Assembly (NCBI GenBank): GCA_028868995.1
Contig: JAGWTH010000011.1
Span: 20,749-84,748, forward strand
Source of the DNA: Burkholderiales bacterium
GTDB taxonomy: Bacteria; Pseudomonadota; Gammaproteobacteria; Burkholderiales; Burkholderiaceae_C
Direction of reading: 5' to 3'
Length of the DNA stretch: 64,000 nt
In this document: in pieces, positions 27,624 through 35,746 of the stretch
How the letters are laid out: the number at the start of each line of letters is the position of its first letter
How positions within the stretch are numbered: position 1 is the first letter of the stretch
Notes under the pieces: generated by a model
What the model was told of the DNA's origin: nothing
Database searches by the model: none
Seen by the model: only the letters and a program-made list of their open reading frames with translations
Translations under genes and position numbers: made by a program

Positions 27624-28806
27624 AGCCCTGGCCCGCGACGCGATCGCGCTCGGGAACGGTGAAACCCCGCTCTCGGCGAACGAAGCCGAGGTGGCCCGCC
27701 AGCTGCAGATCTGCAACGCCTGCCGCTACTGCGAAGGCTTCTGCGCCGTCTTCCCGGCGATGACGCGCCGGCTGGAGTTCGCCAAGGCGGACATCCACTA
27801 CCTGGCCAACCTGTGCCACAACTGCGGCGCCTGCCTCTACGCCTGCCAGTACGCGCCGCCGCACGAGTTCGCGGTGGCCGTGCCGCAGGCCATGGCGAGG
27901 GTGCGCGGCGAGACCTACCAGCACTACGCCTGGCCGGCCGGCTTCGGCGCGCTCTACCGGCGCAACGGCACGGTCGTGGCGCTGGCGCTGGCCGCCGCGC
28001 TGGCGCTGTTCCTGGTGCTGGCGGCGCGCATGGCGGGGCCGGCGTTCGGCCAGCCCCTGTCCGGGAATTTCTATGCGGTCTTCCCGCACAACTTCCTGGC
28101 GGCCGTGTTCGGGGCGGCCTTCGGCTTTGCCGTGTTCGCGCTGGCTGTCGGCGTGCGGCGCTTCTGGCGCGACGTCTCGCCGGCCGCGGACCTGCCGCCG
28201 GGGCAGGAGCCGCTGCTGGCCGCGGCGCGCGCCCCTGCGGCCGCGGAAGCGGCGCACCACGCGGCGGCGCTCACCTACCTGGGCGGCGGCCACGGCGACG
28301 GCTGCAACAACGAGGACGACCGCTACTCGCTGGCCCGCCGCCGCCTGCACCACCTGACCTTCTACGGCTTCCTCCTGTGCTTCGCCGCGACCAGCGTGGC
28401 CACGCTCTACCACTACCTGCTCGGGTGGCATGCGCCCTACCCGTGGACGAGCCTGCCCGTGGTGCTGGGCACGCTGGGCGGCCTGGGCCTGCTGGCGGGT
28501 CCGGCCGGCCTGCTGTGGCTGGGCCTGCGGCGCGAGCCGCTGCAGGGCGACGTCGCCCAGCGGCCCATGGACCGCGCCTTCATCGCGCTGCTGCTGCTCA
28601 CCAGCGCCACCGGCCTGGCGTTGCTCGCCGGCCGGGACGGCCCCGCCATGGCCACGCTGCTGGCCGTGCACCTGGGCGTGGTGCTGGCCCTGTTCCTCAC
28701 CATGCCCTACGGCAAGTTCGCGCACGGCGTCTTCCGCGGCGCGGCCCTGTGGCGCAATGCGATCGAGAAGCGCCTGCCCAGCCGCCTGCGGCTGGGCGCC
28801 GAATGA
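27610..28806 (+). CDS. tcuB: Iron-sulfur/membrane electron-transfer protein TcuB
   Basis: A 398-residue partner that re-oxidises the FAD of TcuA and passes electrons to the membrane quinone pool. The soluble N-terminus has two 4Fe-4S cysteine sets: Cys35/38/41/45 ([11 protein letters not shown]) and Cys69/72/75/79 ([11 protein letters not shown]). About six transmembrane helices follow from residue 115, with histidines in and near helices (for example [34 protein letters not shown]) that could ligate haem, as proposed for TcuB/CitB. The 14-bp overlap with tcuA argues for a fixed complex. Confidence 0.88.
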   Translation: MRQLEALARDAIALGNGETPLSANEAEVARQLQICNACRYCEGFCAVFPAMTRRLEFAKADIHYLANLCHNCGACLYACQYAPPHEFAVAVPQAMARVRGETYQHYAWPAGFGALYRRNGTVVALALAAALALFLVLAARMAGPAFGQPLSGNFYAVFPHNFLAAVFGAAFGFAVFALAVGVRRFWRDVSPAADLPPGQEPLLAAARAPAAAEAAHHAAALTYLGGGHGDGCNNEDDRYSLARRRLHHLTFYGFLLCFAATSVATLYHYLLGWHAPYPWTSLPVVLGTLGGLGLLAGPAGLLWLGLRREPLQGDVAQRPMDRAFIALLLLTSATGLALLAGRDGPAMATLLAVHLGVVLALFLTMPYGKFAHGVFRGAALWRNAIEKRLPSRLRLGAE

Positions 28807-28864
28807 GCCGCCGTCCCCGTCGCAGTTTCGACCATTCCACGAAGAAGAAAGCAAGGAAGTACCG

Positions 28865-29851
28865 ATGACCGTGTTCTCCCGTACCCGCCGCGCTGCGACC
28901 ATCGCTCTCGCGGCGGTCAGCCTGCTCGCCGGCGCCGCCGTGCAAGCGGCCGACACCTGGCCGTCCAAGCCGATCACGCTGGTGGTGCCCTTCGCCCCCG
29001 GCGGGACCACCGACATTCTTGGCCGCATCGTCGGCCAGAAGCTGTCCGAGGCGCTCAGGCAGCCGGTGGTGATCGACAACCGGGCCGGTGCCGGCGGCAC
29101 CGTGGGCGCCGGCTTCGCCGCGCGCGCGGCGGCCGACGGCTCCACCTTCTTCCTGGCCACCATCGCGCACGCGATCGCGCCGGGCCTGTACAAGAGCCTG
29201 CCCTACGATTTCGAGAAGGATCTCGACCCGGTGGGCCTGGTGGCGACCACGCCCAACGTGCTGATCGTGCATCCCTCGCTGCCGGTGCACAACGTCGGGG
29301 AGCTGGTCGCCTACATCAAGGCCCACCCGGGCCAGGTGAACTACGGCTCGGCCGGCCCGGGCAGCACCGAGCACCTGGCGGGCGAGCTGTTCCGCTCGAT
29401 GACCGGCACCCGGATCACCCACGTGCCCTACAAGGGGGGCGCGCCCATGATGACCGACCTGATCGCCGGCCAGATCCAGATGGCCCTGGAGACCAGCCCC
29501 TCGGCTTCGCAGTACGTGCGCTCGGGCCAGGTGCGCGCCCTGGCCGTCACCAGCGCCAAGCCTTCGCCCGCCTATCCAGGCCTGCCGACGCTGTCGGAAG
29601 CTGGCGTGAAAGGCTACGAGATGACCACCTGGTTCGCGCTGATGGCACCGCACGGCACGCCCGCGCCCATCGTGCAGCGCATGCACGCCGAGCTGCAGAA
29701 GGTGCTGGCCGCGCCCGACGTGCAGTCGAGGTTCCAGGAGCAGGGCGTGACCGCGGGCGACATGACGCCGCCGCAGCTGGCCGCCTTCATCCACAGCGAG
29801 ACTGCGAAGTGGGGCCGGATCGTCAAGGAGTCCGGCGCCCGGGTGAACTAG
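28865..29851 (+). CDS. Bug-family tripartite tricarboxylate transporter binding protein
   Basis: A 328-residue periplasmic binding protein. Sec signal peptide 1-29 (LAAVSLLAGAAVQAAD) then PITLVVPFAPGGTTDILGR, VVIDNRAGAGGTVGA, YGSAGPGSTEHLAGE, THVPYKGGAPMMTDL, the regular Bug blocks. AAGGAAG upstream gives a good ribosome site. In Salmonella the tcu operon carries the MFS permease TcuC at this position; here a Bug protein stands there and no membrane transporter is in the island, so import must use a TctAB pair encoded elsewhere, or the protein is a sensor. Confidence 0.92.
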   Translation: MTVFSRTRRAATIALAAVSLLAGAAVQAADTWPSKPITLVVPFAPGGTTDILGRIVGQKLSEALRQPVVIDNRAGAGGTVGAGFAARAAADGSTFFLATIAHAIAPGLYKSLPYDFEKDLDPVGLVATTPNVLIVHPSLPVHNVGELVAYIKAHPGQVNYGSAGPGSTEHLAGELFRSMTGTRITHVPYKGGAPMMTDLIAGQIQMALETSPSASQYVRSGQVRALAVTSAKPSPAYPGLPTLSEAGVKGYEMTTWFALMAPHGTPAPIVQRMHAELQKVLAAPDVQSRFQEQGVTAGDMTPPQLAAFIHSETAKWGRIVKESGARVN

Positions 29852-29899
29852 GCGCGGCCCGGCCCGTCTGGGTTACAACCGCGTCCAGGAGGCCCGACC

Positions 29900-30685
29900 A
29901 TGAAACCCGGAGTGCTGACCATCGCCTCGATGAGGGGCCGCTGTTCCGATGCCGAGTGGCAGGCGCGGGTGGACCTGGCCGCCTGCTACCGGCTGGTGGA
30001 CCTGTACGGCATGTCCGACATGATGGCCAACCACATCTCGATGCGGGTGCCGGGCGAGGAGGGGGCGTTCCTGATCAACCCCTACGGGATGATGTACGAG
30101 GAGATCACGGCCTCCTGCCTGCTCAAGGTGGACATCGAGGGCAACATTCTCTCGAAGCCGGACTTCGGCGCCCTGGACTACGGCGTCAACCGCGCCGGCT
30201 ACGTGATCCACAGCGCCATCCACGCGGCCCGGCCCGAGGTGGGCTGCATCATCCACACGCACAGCTGGGCGTCGATGGCCGTCTCGGCGCTGGAATGCGG
30301 CCTGCTGCCGATCACGCAGACCGCGATGCGCTTCCTGAAGATCGGCTACCACGAGTACCAGGGCGTGGTGCTGGACGAAGCGGAGAAGGCGTCGCTGGTC
30401 GCCGACCTGGGCCAGGGCGAGGCGCTGATCCTGCGCAACCACGGCGCGCTGGTCGTGGGCCGCACGGCGGGCGAGGCGTTCAACTGGACGCACCGGCTGG
30501 AGCTGGCCTGCCGCTCGCAGATCGGCGCGATGTCCTGCAACAGCCCGCTGCGGCCGGTGCCGCCGCAGGTGCTGGAGGAGACCTGGAACAACTACCAGCC
30601 CGGCACCCGCCGCCCCTACGGCGTGATGGAATGGCCGGCGCTGCTGCGCAAGCTCGACCGGCTCGACCCCGGCTACCGCGACTAG
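29900..30685 (+). CDS. Class II aldolase/adducin-family protein
   Basis: A 261-residue protein of the L-fuculose-phosphate aldolase/adducin-head fold. Zinc-type ligands are His119 and His121 (CIIHTHSWA) and His181 (ILRNHGALVVG). YGMSDMMANHISMRVP and LINPYGMMYEEITAS match the family's N-terminal glycine/metal region. Family members cleave or decarboxylate phosphorylated sugars and hydroxy-acids; this subgroup in Burkholderiales has no established substrate. AGGAGG lies upstream of the ATG, and the gene sits 48 bp after the Bug gene and 37 bp before the SDR gene, so it most likely acts on a product of the TcuA reaction or a co-metabolised acid. Confidence 0.87.
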   Translation: MKPGVLTIASMRGRCSDAEWQARVDLAACYRLVDLYGMSDMMANHISMRVPGEEGAFLINPYGMMYEEITASCLLKVDIEGNILSKPDFGALDYGVNRAGYVIHSAIHAARPEVGCIIHTHSWASMAVSALECGLLPITQTAMRFLKIGYHEYQGVVLDEAEKASLVADLGQGEALILRNHGALVVGRTAGEAFNWTHRLELACRSQIGAMSCNSPLRPVPPQVLEETWNNYQPGTRRPYGVMEWPALLRKLDRLDPGYRD

Positions 30686-30722
30686 CGAACCCGAACCGAT
30701 CCCTCACAGGAGGCAAGACCCC

Positions 30723-31478
30723 ATGGACCTGCAACTTTCCGACAAGACCGCGCTGGTGACCGGCGCTTCCACCGGCATCGGCCGCGGCATCGCGCTGGTG
30801 CTCGCCGCCGAGGGCGTGCAGCTGGCGATCGCCGCGCGCCGCGTGAACCTGCTGGAGGAGCTGGCGCGCGAGATCGTCGAGCGCGGCGGCACGGCGCCGG
30901 TGGTGATCGGCTGCGACCTGTACGAGGACGACGCCTCGGCCAAGCTGGCCGGCGCGGCGATCCAGGGCCTGGGCCACGTGGACATCCTGGTCAACAACGC
31001 CGGCGGCTCGCGCAGCTTCAAGGACCTGCACGTGAGCGAGGACCGCTGGCAGGAGGCGATCACGTTGAACTTCCACCGGCCGCGCCAGCTGGCCGACGCG
31101 CTCATCGACGGCATGATCGCGCGCGGCTGGGGCCGCATCGTCAACATCACGGGCAAGAGCGAGCCGGAGCACGTCAACGGCGCCTTCTGCGCCAAGGCCG
31201 GCATCCACAGCTGGGCCAAGGGCCTGTCGCGCATGGTCGGCAAGCACGGCATCACGGTCAACTGCGTGCCGCCCGGGCGCATCCACTCCGAGCAGATCCT
31301 GCGCAACTACACGCCCGAGTACCGGGAGTGGCAGTCGGAGCACGAGATCCCGGTCGGCCGCTACGGCGAGCCGGAGGAGCTGGCGAACCTGGTGGCCTTC
31401 CTCGCGTCGCCGCGGGCTTCGTACATCACCGGCGCGGTGATCCCGGTCGACGGCGGGCTGCGCCGATATCAATTCTGA
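30723..31478 (+). CDS. SDR-family protein lacking the YxxxK active site
   Basis: A 251-residue classical-SDR fold with an intact cofactor-binding TGASTGIGRG (13-22), NNAGG (91-95) and C-terminal YITGAVIPVDGGLRRYQF. The region that should hold Ser...YxxxK reads NITGKSEPEHVNGAFCAKAG (141-160): Lys158 is present but Ala or Phe occupies the tyrosine position and the loop is about three residues shorter than in FabG. VNCVPPGRIHSEQI follows normally. It is therefore either an atypical oxidoreductase or a non-catalytic NAD(P)-binding partner of the aldolase. AGGAGG precedes the ATG. It is the last gene of the island. Confidence 0.85.
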   Translation: MDLQLSDKTALVTGASTGIGRGIALVLAAEGVQLAIAARRVNLLEELAREIVERGGTAPVVIGCDLYEDDASAKLAGAAIQGLGHVDILVNNAGGSRSFKDLHVSEDRWQEAITLNFHRPRQLADALIDGMIARGWGRIVNITGKSEPEHVNGAFCAKAGIHSWAKGLSRMVGKHGITVNCVPPGRIHSEQILRNYTPEYREWQSEHEIPVGRYGEPEELANLVAFLASPRASYITGAVIPVDGGLRRYQF

Positions 31479-31488
31479 GGGCGACGCC

Positions 31489-32010
31489 TCAGCGCCCCTC
31501 GCCGTCCGTGGCGTCCTCGTCCCGCTGGCGGCCCGGGCCGCGGATGCTGGCGTCGCAGTGCAGCGTCTCCAGCGGGAAGCGCACGCCGGCCAGGTAGTCC
31601 TCCAGGCAGCGCAGCACCAGCGGGCTGCGGTGGCGGTCGGCGCTGGCGCGCAGCTCCTCGGGGGTCATCCACAGGGTGCGCACGATGCCGTGGTCCAGCG
31701 CCCGGCCTTTCTCCTCCTCGCCCAGCTCGCCGGTGAAGGCGAAGCGCAGGTAGGTGATGTCCTCGCCGGTGGTGGCGCGCTGGAAGCGCGCGAGGTACAC
31801 GCCCAGCAGCTGCGTGGGCCGGAAGCGCCAGGCGGTCTCCTCCAGCGCCTCGCGGGCGCAGCCCTCGGCGGGCGTCTCGCCCGGCTCCAGGTGGCCCGCG
31901 GGATTGTTGATGCGCAGCCCCTCCGCGGTTTCTTCCTCGATCATCAGGAAGCGGCCGTCACGCTCGATGACGGCGGCCACGGTGACGCTCGGTCGCCAGC
32001 GTTTGTCCAT
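31489..32010 (-). CDS. NUDIX hydrolase, NudJ-like
   Basis: A 173-residue nucleotide pyrophosphatase. The Nudix box is GHLEPGETPAEGCAREALEETAW (39-61; written here by position: Gly39, Glu45, Arg53-Glu54, Glu57-Glu58), with the usual last glycine replaced by Ala60. RPSVTVAAVIERDGRFLMIEEE at the N-terminus is NudJ-like. NudJ hydrolyses thiamine pyrophosphate precursors and other nucleoside di/triphosphates in vitro. The last about 25 residues are charged and probably disordered. In E. coli nudJ is immediately followed by mnmA; here both are leftward but separated by the rightward tcu-like island. Confidence 0.9.
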   Translation of the reverse strand: MDKRWRPSVTVAAVIERDGRFLMIEEETAEGLRINNPAGHLEPGETPAEGCAREALEETAWRFRPTQLLGVYLARFQRATTGEDITYLRFAFTGELGEEEKGRALDHGIVRTLWMTPEELRASADRHRSPLVLRCLEDYLAGVRFPLETLHCDASIRGPGRQRDEDATDGEGR

Positions 32011-32016
32011 GGGCGG

Positions 32017-32022
32017 ATTATC
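32017..32022 (-). promoter_or_regulatory. -10 element GATAAT, leaderless spacing to the NUDIX gene
   Basis: On the minus strand GATAAT is followed by exactly 6 nt and then ATG 32010, with no Shine-Dalgarno. It is identical in hexamer and spacing to the mnmA promoter. Confidence 0.55.
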
Positions 32023-32053
32023 CGGCCTCTGGCGGGCCGGTCCGCCGCGCCGC

Positions 32054-32794
32054 TCAGGCCTCGTACTCCGGCGCGCCCTGCACCCACATGAAGGACTGCA
32101 GGTCGATCATGTCGCGCGCGCGGAAGCCGGGCCGGCGATCGAGGTCGCGGCGCAGCACCGCCGCGAAGGTGAGCAGGTCCAGGTAGGCCGCCCAGGAGGG
32201 CGAGGGGTTCGGGTCCAGGGCGTAGCCGTACAGGCGCGCCGCCTTGCGGGTGGCGCGCGGCTTGAACAGCAGGTGCCGGTCGGGCCGGGCGATGAAGCCG
32301 AACACGGTGGCCACCGGCCAGGTCAGCAGGCGGCTGCCGGGCCGGGGCAGGTCCGCCAGCGCCTCCAGCCAGTCGGCGAAGCGGCGCTGCGGCGAGCCGT
32401 GGCCGTAGAGGAAGGCATGCAGCTCGGTGGCGAACAGGCGGGCGCCGGCGGGCGTCTTGACCGCGTCGCGCAGGGCCATGCGCTCGAAGGAGAACAGCAG
32501 GTTGGCGCGGGACTCGATGCGCACCGCCGCATCGGCCGCGGCGCGGAATTCCCCGCGCGCCAGCAGCTTGCGCAGGGGCCCGGGCCCCAGCTGCGCGTCC
32601 CATTCCAGGTGGGCGCGCTCCTTGTGCGAGCGCTCGGCCACCAGGTAGGTCTCGTCGGCGAAGCCGTCGGGATAGAACAGTTCGAACTTGCGGCGGCACT
32701 GCGCCGCGCCGAGGTAGATGACGTTGGCGGCACTGGCGCCGGCCAGGGCGTGGGGGAGGAAGGCTGCGCGTCCCATGCGGCCAGTGTTGGGCAC
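32054..32794 (-). CDS. Conserved-looking protein of unknown function
   Basis: I do not recognise this 246-residue protein. It is soluble, with no membrane helix or clear signal peptide, rich in Arg, Ala and Leu, and predicted largely helical. Notable segments are GAAQCRRKFELFYPDGFADE, ERSHKERAHLEWDAQLGP, LTWPVATVFGFIARPDRHL and MIDLQSFMWVQGAPEYEA at the end. An in-frame ATG six codons downstream is an alternative start. It sits in a leftward run metallophosphoesterase, this gene, NUDIX with gaps of 47 and 43 bp, so co-transcription is possible. Codon use is like its neighbours, so it is a real gene. Confidence 0.7.
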   Translation of the reverse strand: MPNTGRMGRAAFLPHALAGASAANVIYLGAAQCRRKFELFYPDGFADETYLVAERSHKERAHLEWDAQLGPGPLRKLLARGEFRAAADAAVRIESRANLLFSFERMALRDAVKTPAGARLFATELHAFLYGHGSPQRRFADWLEALADLPRPGSRLLTWPVATVFGFIARPDRHLLFKPRATRKAARLYGYALDPNPSPSWAAYLDLLTFAAVLRRDLDRRPGFRARDMIDLQSFMWVQGAPEYEA

Positions 32795-32841
32795 CCGCGC
32801 CGGCCGGTCCTGTCGGACGAGGCCCCGCCGGGCTGTAGGAC

Positions 32842-33954
32842 TCAGGCGGACGGCGCCAGACGCAACTCGGCAATTTCGGATGGTGCACCGAGGCGCTTGG
32901 GCGGGCCCCAGTAGCCCGTTCCCCGGCTGACGTAGACGCTCAGCTGGCCCAGGCGGTGCAGCCCGGCCGTGAAGGGCTGCTGCAGGGGCACGAAGTAGTT
33001 CCAGGGCAGGAACTGGCCGCCATGGGTGTGACCGGACAGCTGCAGGTGGAAGCCGGCCTGCGCCGCGGCGGCCGCCGAGCGCGGCTGGTGCGCCAGCAGC
33101 ACGCGCGGCGCATCGGCCGGCGCGCCGGCCACGGCCGCCGCGGGGTCGCTGCGGTGGTCCGGGTCGAAGCGGTGGCCGCTGAAATCGGGGACACCCGCCA
33201 GGACCAGGGGCGCGCCGTCATGGCTCAGCACCACGTGCTCGTTGTGCAGCACGCGGATGCCCAGGCGGTCCAGCTCGGCGACCCAGCCGTGCACGCCCGA
33301 GTAGTACTCGTGGTTGCCGGTCACGAAGTACACGCCGTGCCTCGCCCGCAGCTGCGCGAGGGGAGCCACGTGGGAGCGCAGGTCCGCGACGGAGCCGTCG
33401 ACCAGGTCGCCGGTGATCGCCACTACATCCGCCTCCAGCCGGTTGACCCGCTCGACGATCGCCTGCAGGTAGGGAGCCTTGATGGTCGGGCCGACATGGA
33501 TGTCGCTGATCTGCACGATGCGGAAGCCCGCCAGCGCCTCGGGCAGGTTGGCCAGCGGCACGGTGATGCGGCGCACCCGGGCCGGGCGCCGCGCATGGAG
33601 GTAGCCCACCACCGTCAGCGCCAGGGCCAGCACCGTCACGGCCGCGGCCGTGACGGCGGCGAGGTCGGGGCCGCCCGCCAGGCGCAGGGCGGCGAGCCCC
33701 AGGTCGCGCAGCAGCGTCAGCACGAACAGGGAGGAGAACAGGCCCATGCACAGCATGCCCGCCCAGGTCAGCCGGTCCGCCAGCGGGGGGCGCAGCCGGC
33801 GGCGCGCCAGCAGGCCGGACGGCACCAGCACGGAAGACGCCGCCAGGACGAGGGCCAGGGCGACGCCGGCGGCCGCAGGCAGGGCGGACACGAGGCGGAC
33901 ACCGATGTACAGGTGCAGCACGGCGGAAAGCGCGAAGACGGTGATCAGGGACAT
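32842..33954 (-). CDS. Membrane-anchored metallophosphoesterase
   Basis: A 370-residue protein with four hydrophobic helices in the first about 125 residues followed by a calcineurin-like phosphoesterase domain: VQISDIHVGP, TGDLVDGS, TGNHEYYSG, LLAHQPRS and SGHTHGGQFLPW supply all five metal/phosphate motifs. The architecture resembles YkuE/YaeI-type enzymes, which have been linked to lipid or cell-envelope phosphoester hydrolysis. The ATG 33954 gives a membrane-start MSLITVFALSAVLHLYIG; the frame remains open for 113 more codons into the pntA region, but that stretch is antisense. It is divergent from pntA. Confidence 0.88.
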   Translation of the reverse strand: MSLITVFALSAVLHLYIGVRLVSALPAAAGVALALVLAASSVLVPSGLLARRRLRPPLADRLTWAGMLCMGLFSSLFVLTLLRDLGLAALRLAGGPDLAAVTAAAVTVLALALTVVGYLHARRPARVRRITVPLANLPEALAGFRIVQISDIHVGPTIKAPYLQAIVERVNRLEADVVAITGDLVDGSVADLRSHVAPLAQLRARHGVYFVTGNHEYYSGVHGWVAELDRLGIRVLHNEHVVLSHDGAPLVLAGVPDFSGHRFDPDHRSDPAAAVAGAPADAPRVLLAHQPRSAAAAAQAGFHLQLSGHTHGGQFLPWNYFVPLQQPFTAGLHRLGQLSVYVSRGTGYWGPPKRLGAPSEIAELRLAPSA

Positions 33955-34069
33955 GGCGGATGGCAGGCGGCGGGCAGGTGCCGGAGCGGCCGCAGGGCGG
34001 GACCGGCCATCATGTAAGCTTGGGTTCAGTTCCAGAAGATCAACAGCTCCCCCATCGAGGAGAAGAAAC

Positions 34070-35731
34070 ATGCAAACTTCCGCCCCCGCCGCGCCGCCGG
34101 CGGGTGAATCCGCCGCTGCCCGCTCCACGGAGCCGGCCCGGCCGCCCCTGCTGATCGGCGTCCCGAAGGAGACGGCGCCGGGCGAGAAACGCGTCGCCAC
34201 GGTGCCGGACGTGGTCGCCAAGCTGGTCAAGCTCGGTTTCGCGGTCGCGGTGGAAAGCGGCGCGGGCGACGCGGCCAACTTCGCCGACGACACCTACCGC
34301 GCCGCGGGTGCCGAGGTGGTGCCGGATGCGGCGCAGCTGTGGTCGCGCGCCGACATCGTGTTCAAGGTGCGTCCGCCCACACCGCAGGAAGTGCAGATGC
34401 TGCGCGAAGGCGCGACGCTGGTGGGCTTCGTCTGGCCCGCGCAGAACCCCGAGCTGATGCAGCAGCTGGCGGCCCGGCGCGCCACCGTGCTCGCCATCGA
34501 CGCGCTGCCGCGCCAGCTGTCGCGCGCGCAGAAGATGGACGCGCTGACCTCCATGGCGGGCGTCAGCGGCTACCGCGCGGTCATCGAGGCCGCGAATGCC
34601 TTCGGCCGCTTCTTCAACGGCCAGGTGACCGCCGCGGGCAAGATCCCGCCGGCGCGGGTCTTCATCGCGGGCGCGGGCGTGGCGGGCCTGGCCGCGATCG
34701 GCACCGCGGCCAACCTGGGCGCCATCGTGCGCGCCAACGACACGCGCGCCGAGGTGGCCGACCAGGTCGTCTCGCTGGGCGGTGAATTCGTCAAGGTCGA
34801 CTACGAGGAAGAGGGCTCGGGCGGCGGCGGCTACGCCAAGGTCATGAGCGAAGGCTTCCAGCAGGCGCAGCGGGAGATGTACGCGCGCGAGGCCAGGGAT
34901 GCCGACATCATCATCACGACCGCCCTGATTCCCGGCAAGCCGGCGCCCAAGCTGATCACCGCGGAGATGGTGCGCAGCATGAAGCCGGGCAGCGTGATCG
35001 TCGACATGGCCGCCGAGCAGGGCGGCAACTGCGAGCTGACCGAACCGGGCCAGGCCGTGGTGAAGCACGGCGTCACCCTCGTCGGCTACACCGACCTGGC
35101 CAGCCGCTTGGCCAAGCAGTCGTCGACGCTCTATTCGACCAACCTGCTGCGCCTGGCCGAGGAGCTGTGCAAGGCCAAGGACGGCCGCATCGACGTCAAC
35201 ATGGGCGACGACGCCATCCGCGGCCTCACGGTGATCAAGGAGGGAGAGATCACCTGGCCGGCACCGCCGCCCAAGCTCCCGGCCGCGGCTGCGAAGCCGA
35301 AGCCGGCCGCGGCACCCGTGGCCGCGCCCAAGGGGCACGGCCACGGCGCCGGCGAGCCGATGTCGGGCCAGTCGCTGGCCATCGTGTTCGGCATCGGCGC
35401 GCTGCTGTTCCTGCTGGTGGGCCTGTACGCGCCCGCCACCTTCCTGTCCCACTTCGTGGTGTTCGTGCTGGCCTGCTTCGTCGGCTACATGGTGATCTGG
35501 AACGTGACCCCTTCCCTGCACACCCCGCTCATGAGCGTGACCAATGCGATCTCGTCGATCATCGCGATCGGCGCGCTGATCCAGGTGGCGCCGCCGCTGG
35601 CGGGCGCCGCCACCGACCGGCCGAACCAGCTGATCCTGGGCCTGGCCGTGTTCGCGCTGGCGCTCACCGCCGTCAACATGTTCGGCGGCTTCGCGGTCAC
35701 GCGCCGCATGCTGGCGATGTTCCGCAAATAA
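34070..35731 (+). CDS. pntA: NAD(P) transhydrogenase subunit alpha
   Basis: Proton-translocating transhydrogenase subunit carrying the NAD(H)-binding domain I and the alpha membrane domain. It has 553 residues against about 510 in E. coli; the extra length is a 25-residue Ala/Pro-rich N-terminus and an Ala/Pro/Lys linker (about 408-440, with PKPAAAPVAAPKGHGHGAG). Domain I: GVPKETAPGEKRVATVPD, IAGAGVAGLAAIGTAANLGA, IITTALIPGKPAPKLITAEM. Four helices follow from about 445. The domains are fused, unlike the split PntAA/PntAB of many alphaproteobacteria. GAGGAGAAG gives a strong ribosome site. It supplies NADPH together with PntB. Confidence 0.96.
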   Translation: MQTSAPAAPPAGESAAARSTEPARPPLLIGVPKETAPGEKRVATVPDVVAKLVKLGFAVAVESGAGDAANFADDTYRAAGAEVVPDAAQLWSRADIVFKVRPPTPQEVQMLREGATLVGFVWPAQNPELMQQLAARRATVLAIDALPRQLSRAQKMDALTSMAGVSGYRAVIEAANAFGRFFNGQVTAAGKIPPARVFIAGAGVAGLAAIGTAANLGAIVRANDTRAEVADQVVSLGGEFVKVDYEEEGSGGGGYAKVMSEGFQQAQREMYAREARDADIIITTALIPGKPAPKLITAEMVRSMKPGSVIVDMAAEQGGNCELTEPGQAVVKHGVTLVGYTDLASRLAKQSSTLYSTNLLRLAEELCKAKDGRIDVNMGDDAIRGLTVIKEGEITWPAPPPKLPAAAAKPKPAAAPVAAPKGHGHGAGEPMSGQSLAIVFGIGALLFLLVGLYAPATFLSHFVVFVLACFVGYMVIWNVTPSLHTPLMSVTNAISSIIAIGALIQVAPPLAGAATDRPNQLILGLAVFALALTAVNMFGGFAVTRRMLAMFRK

Positions 35732-35746
35732 GAAGGAGGCACCGCC

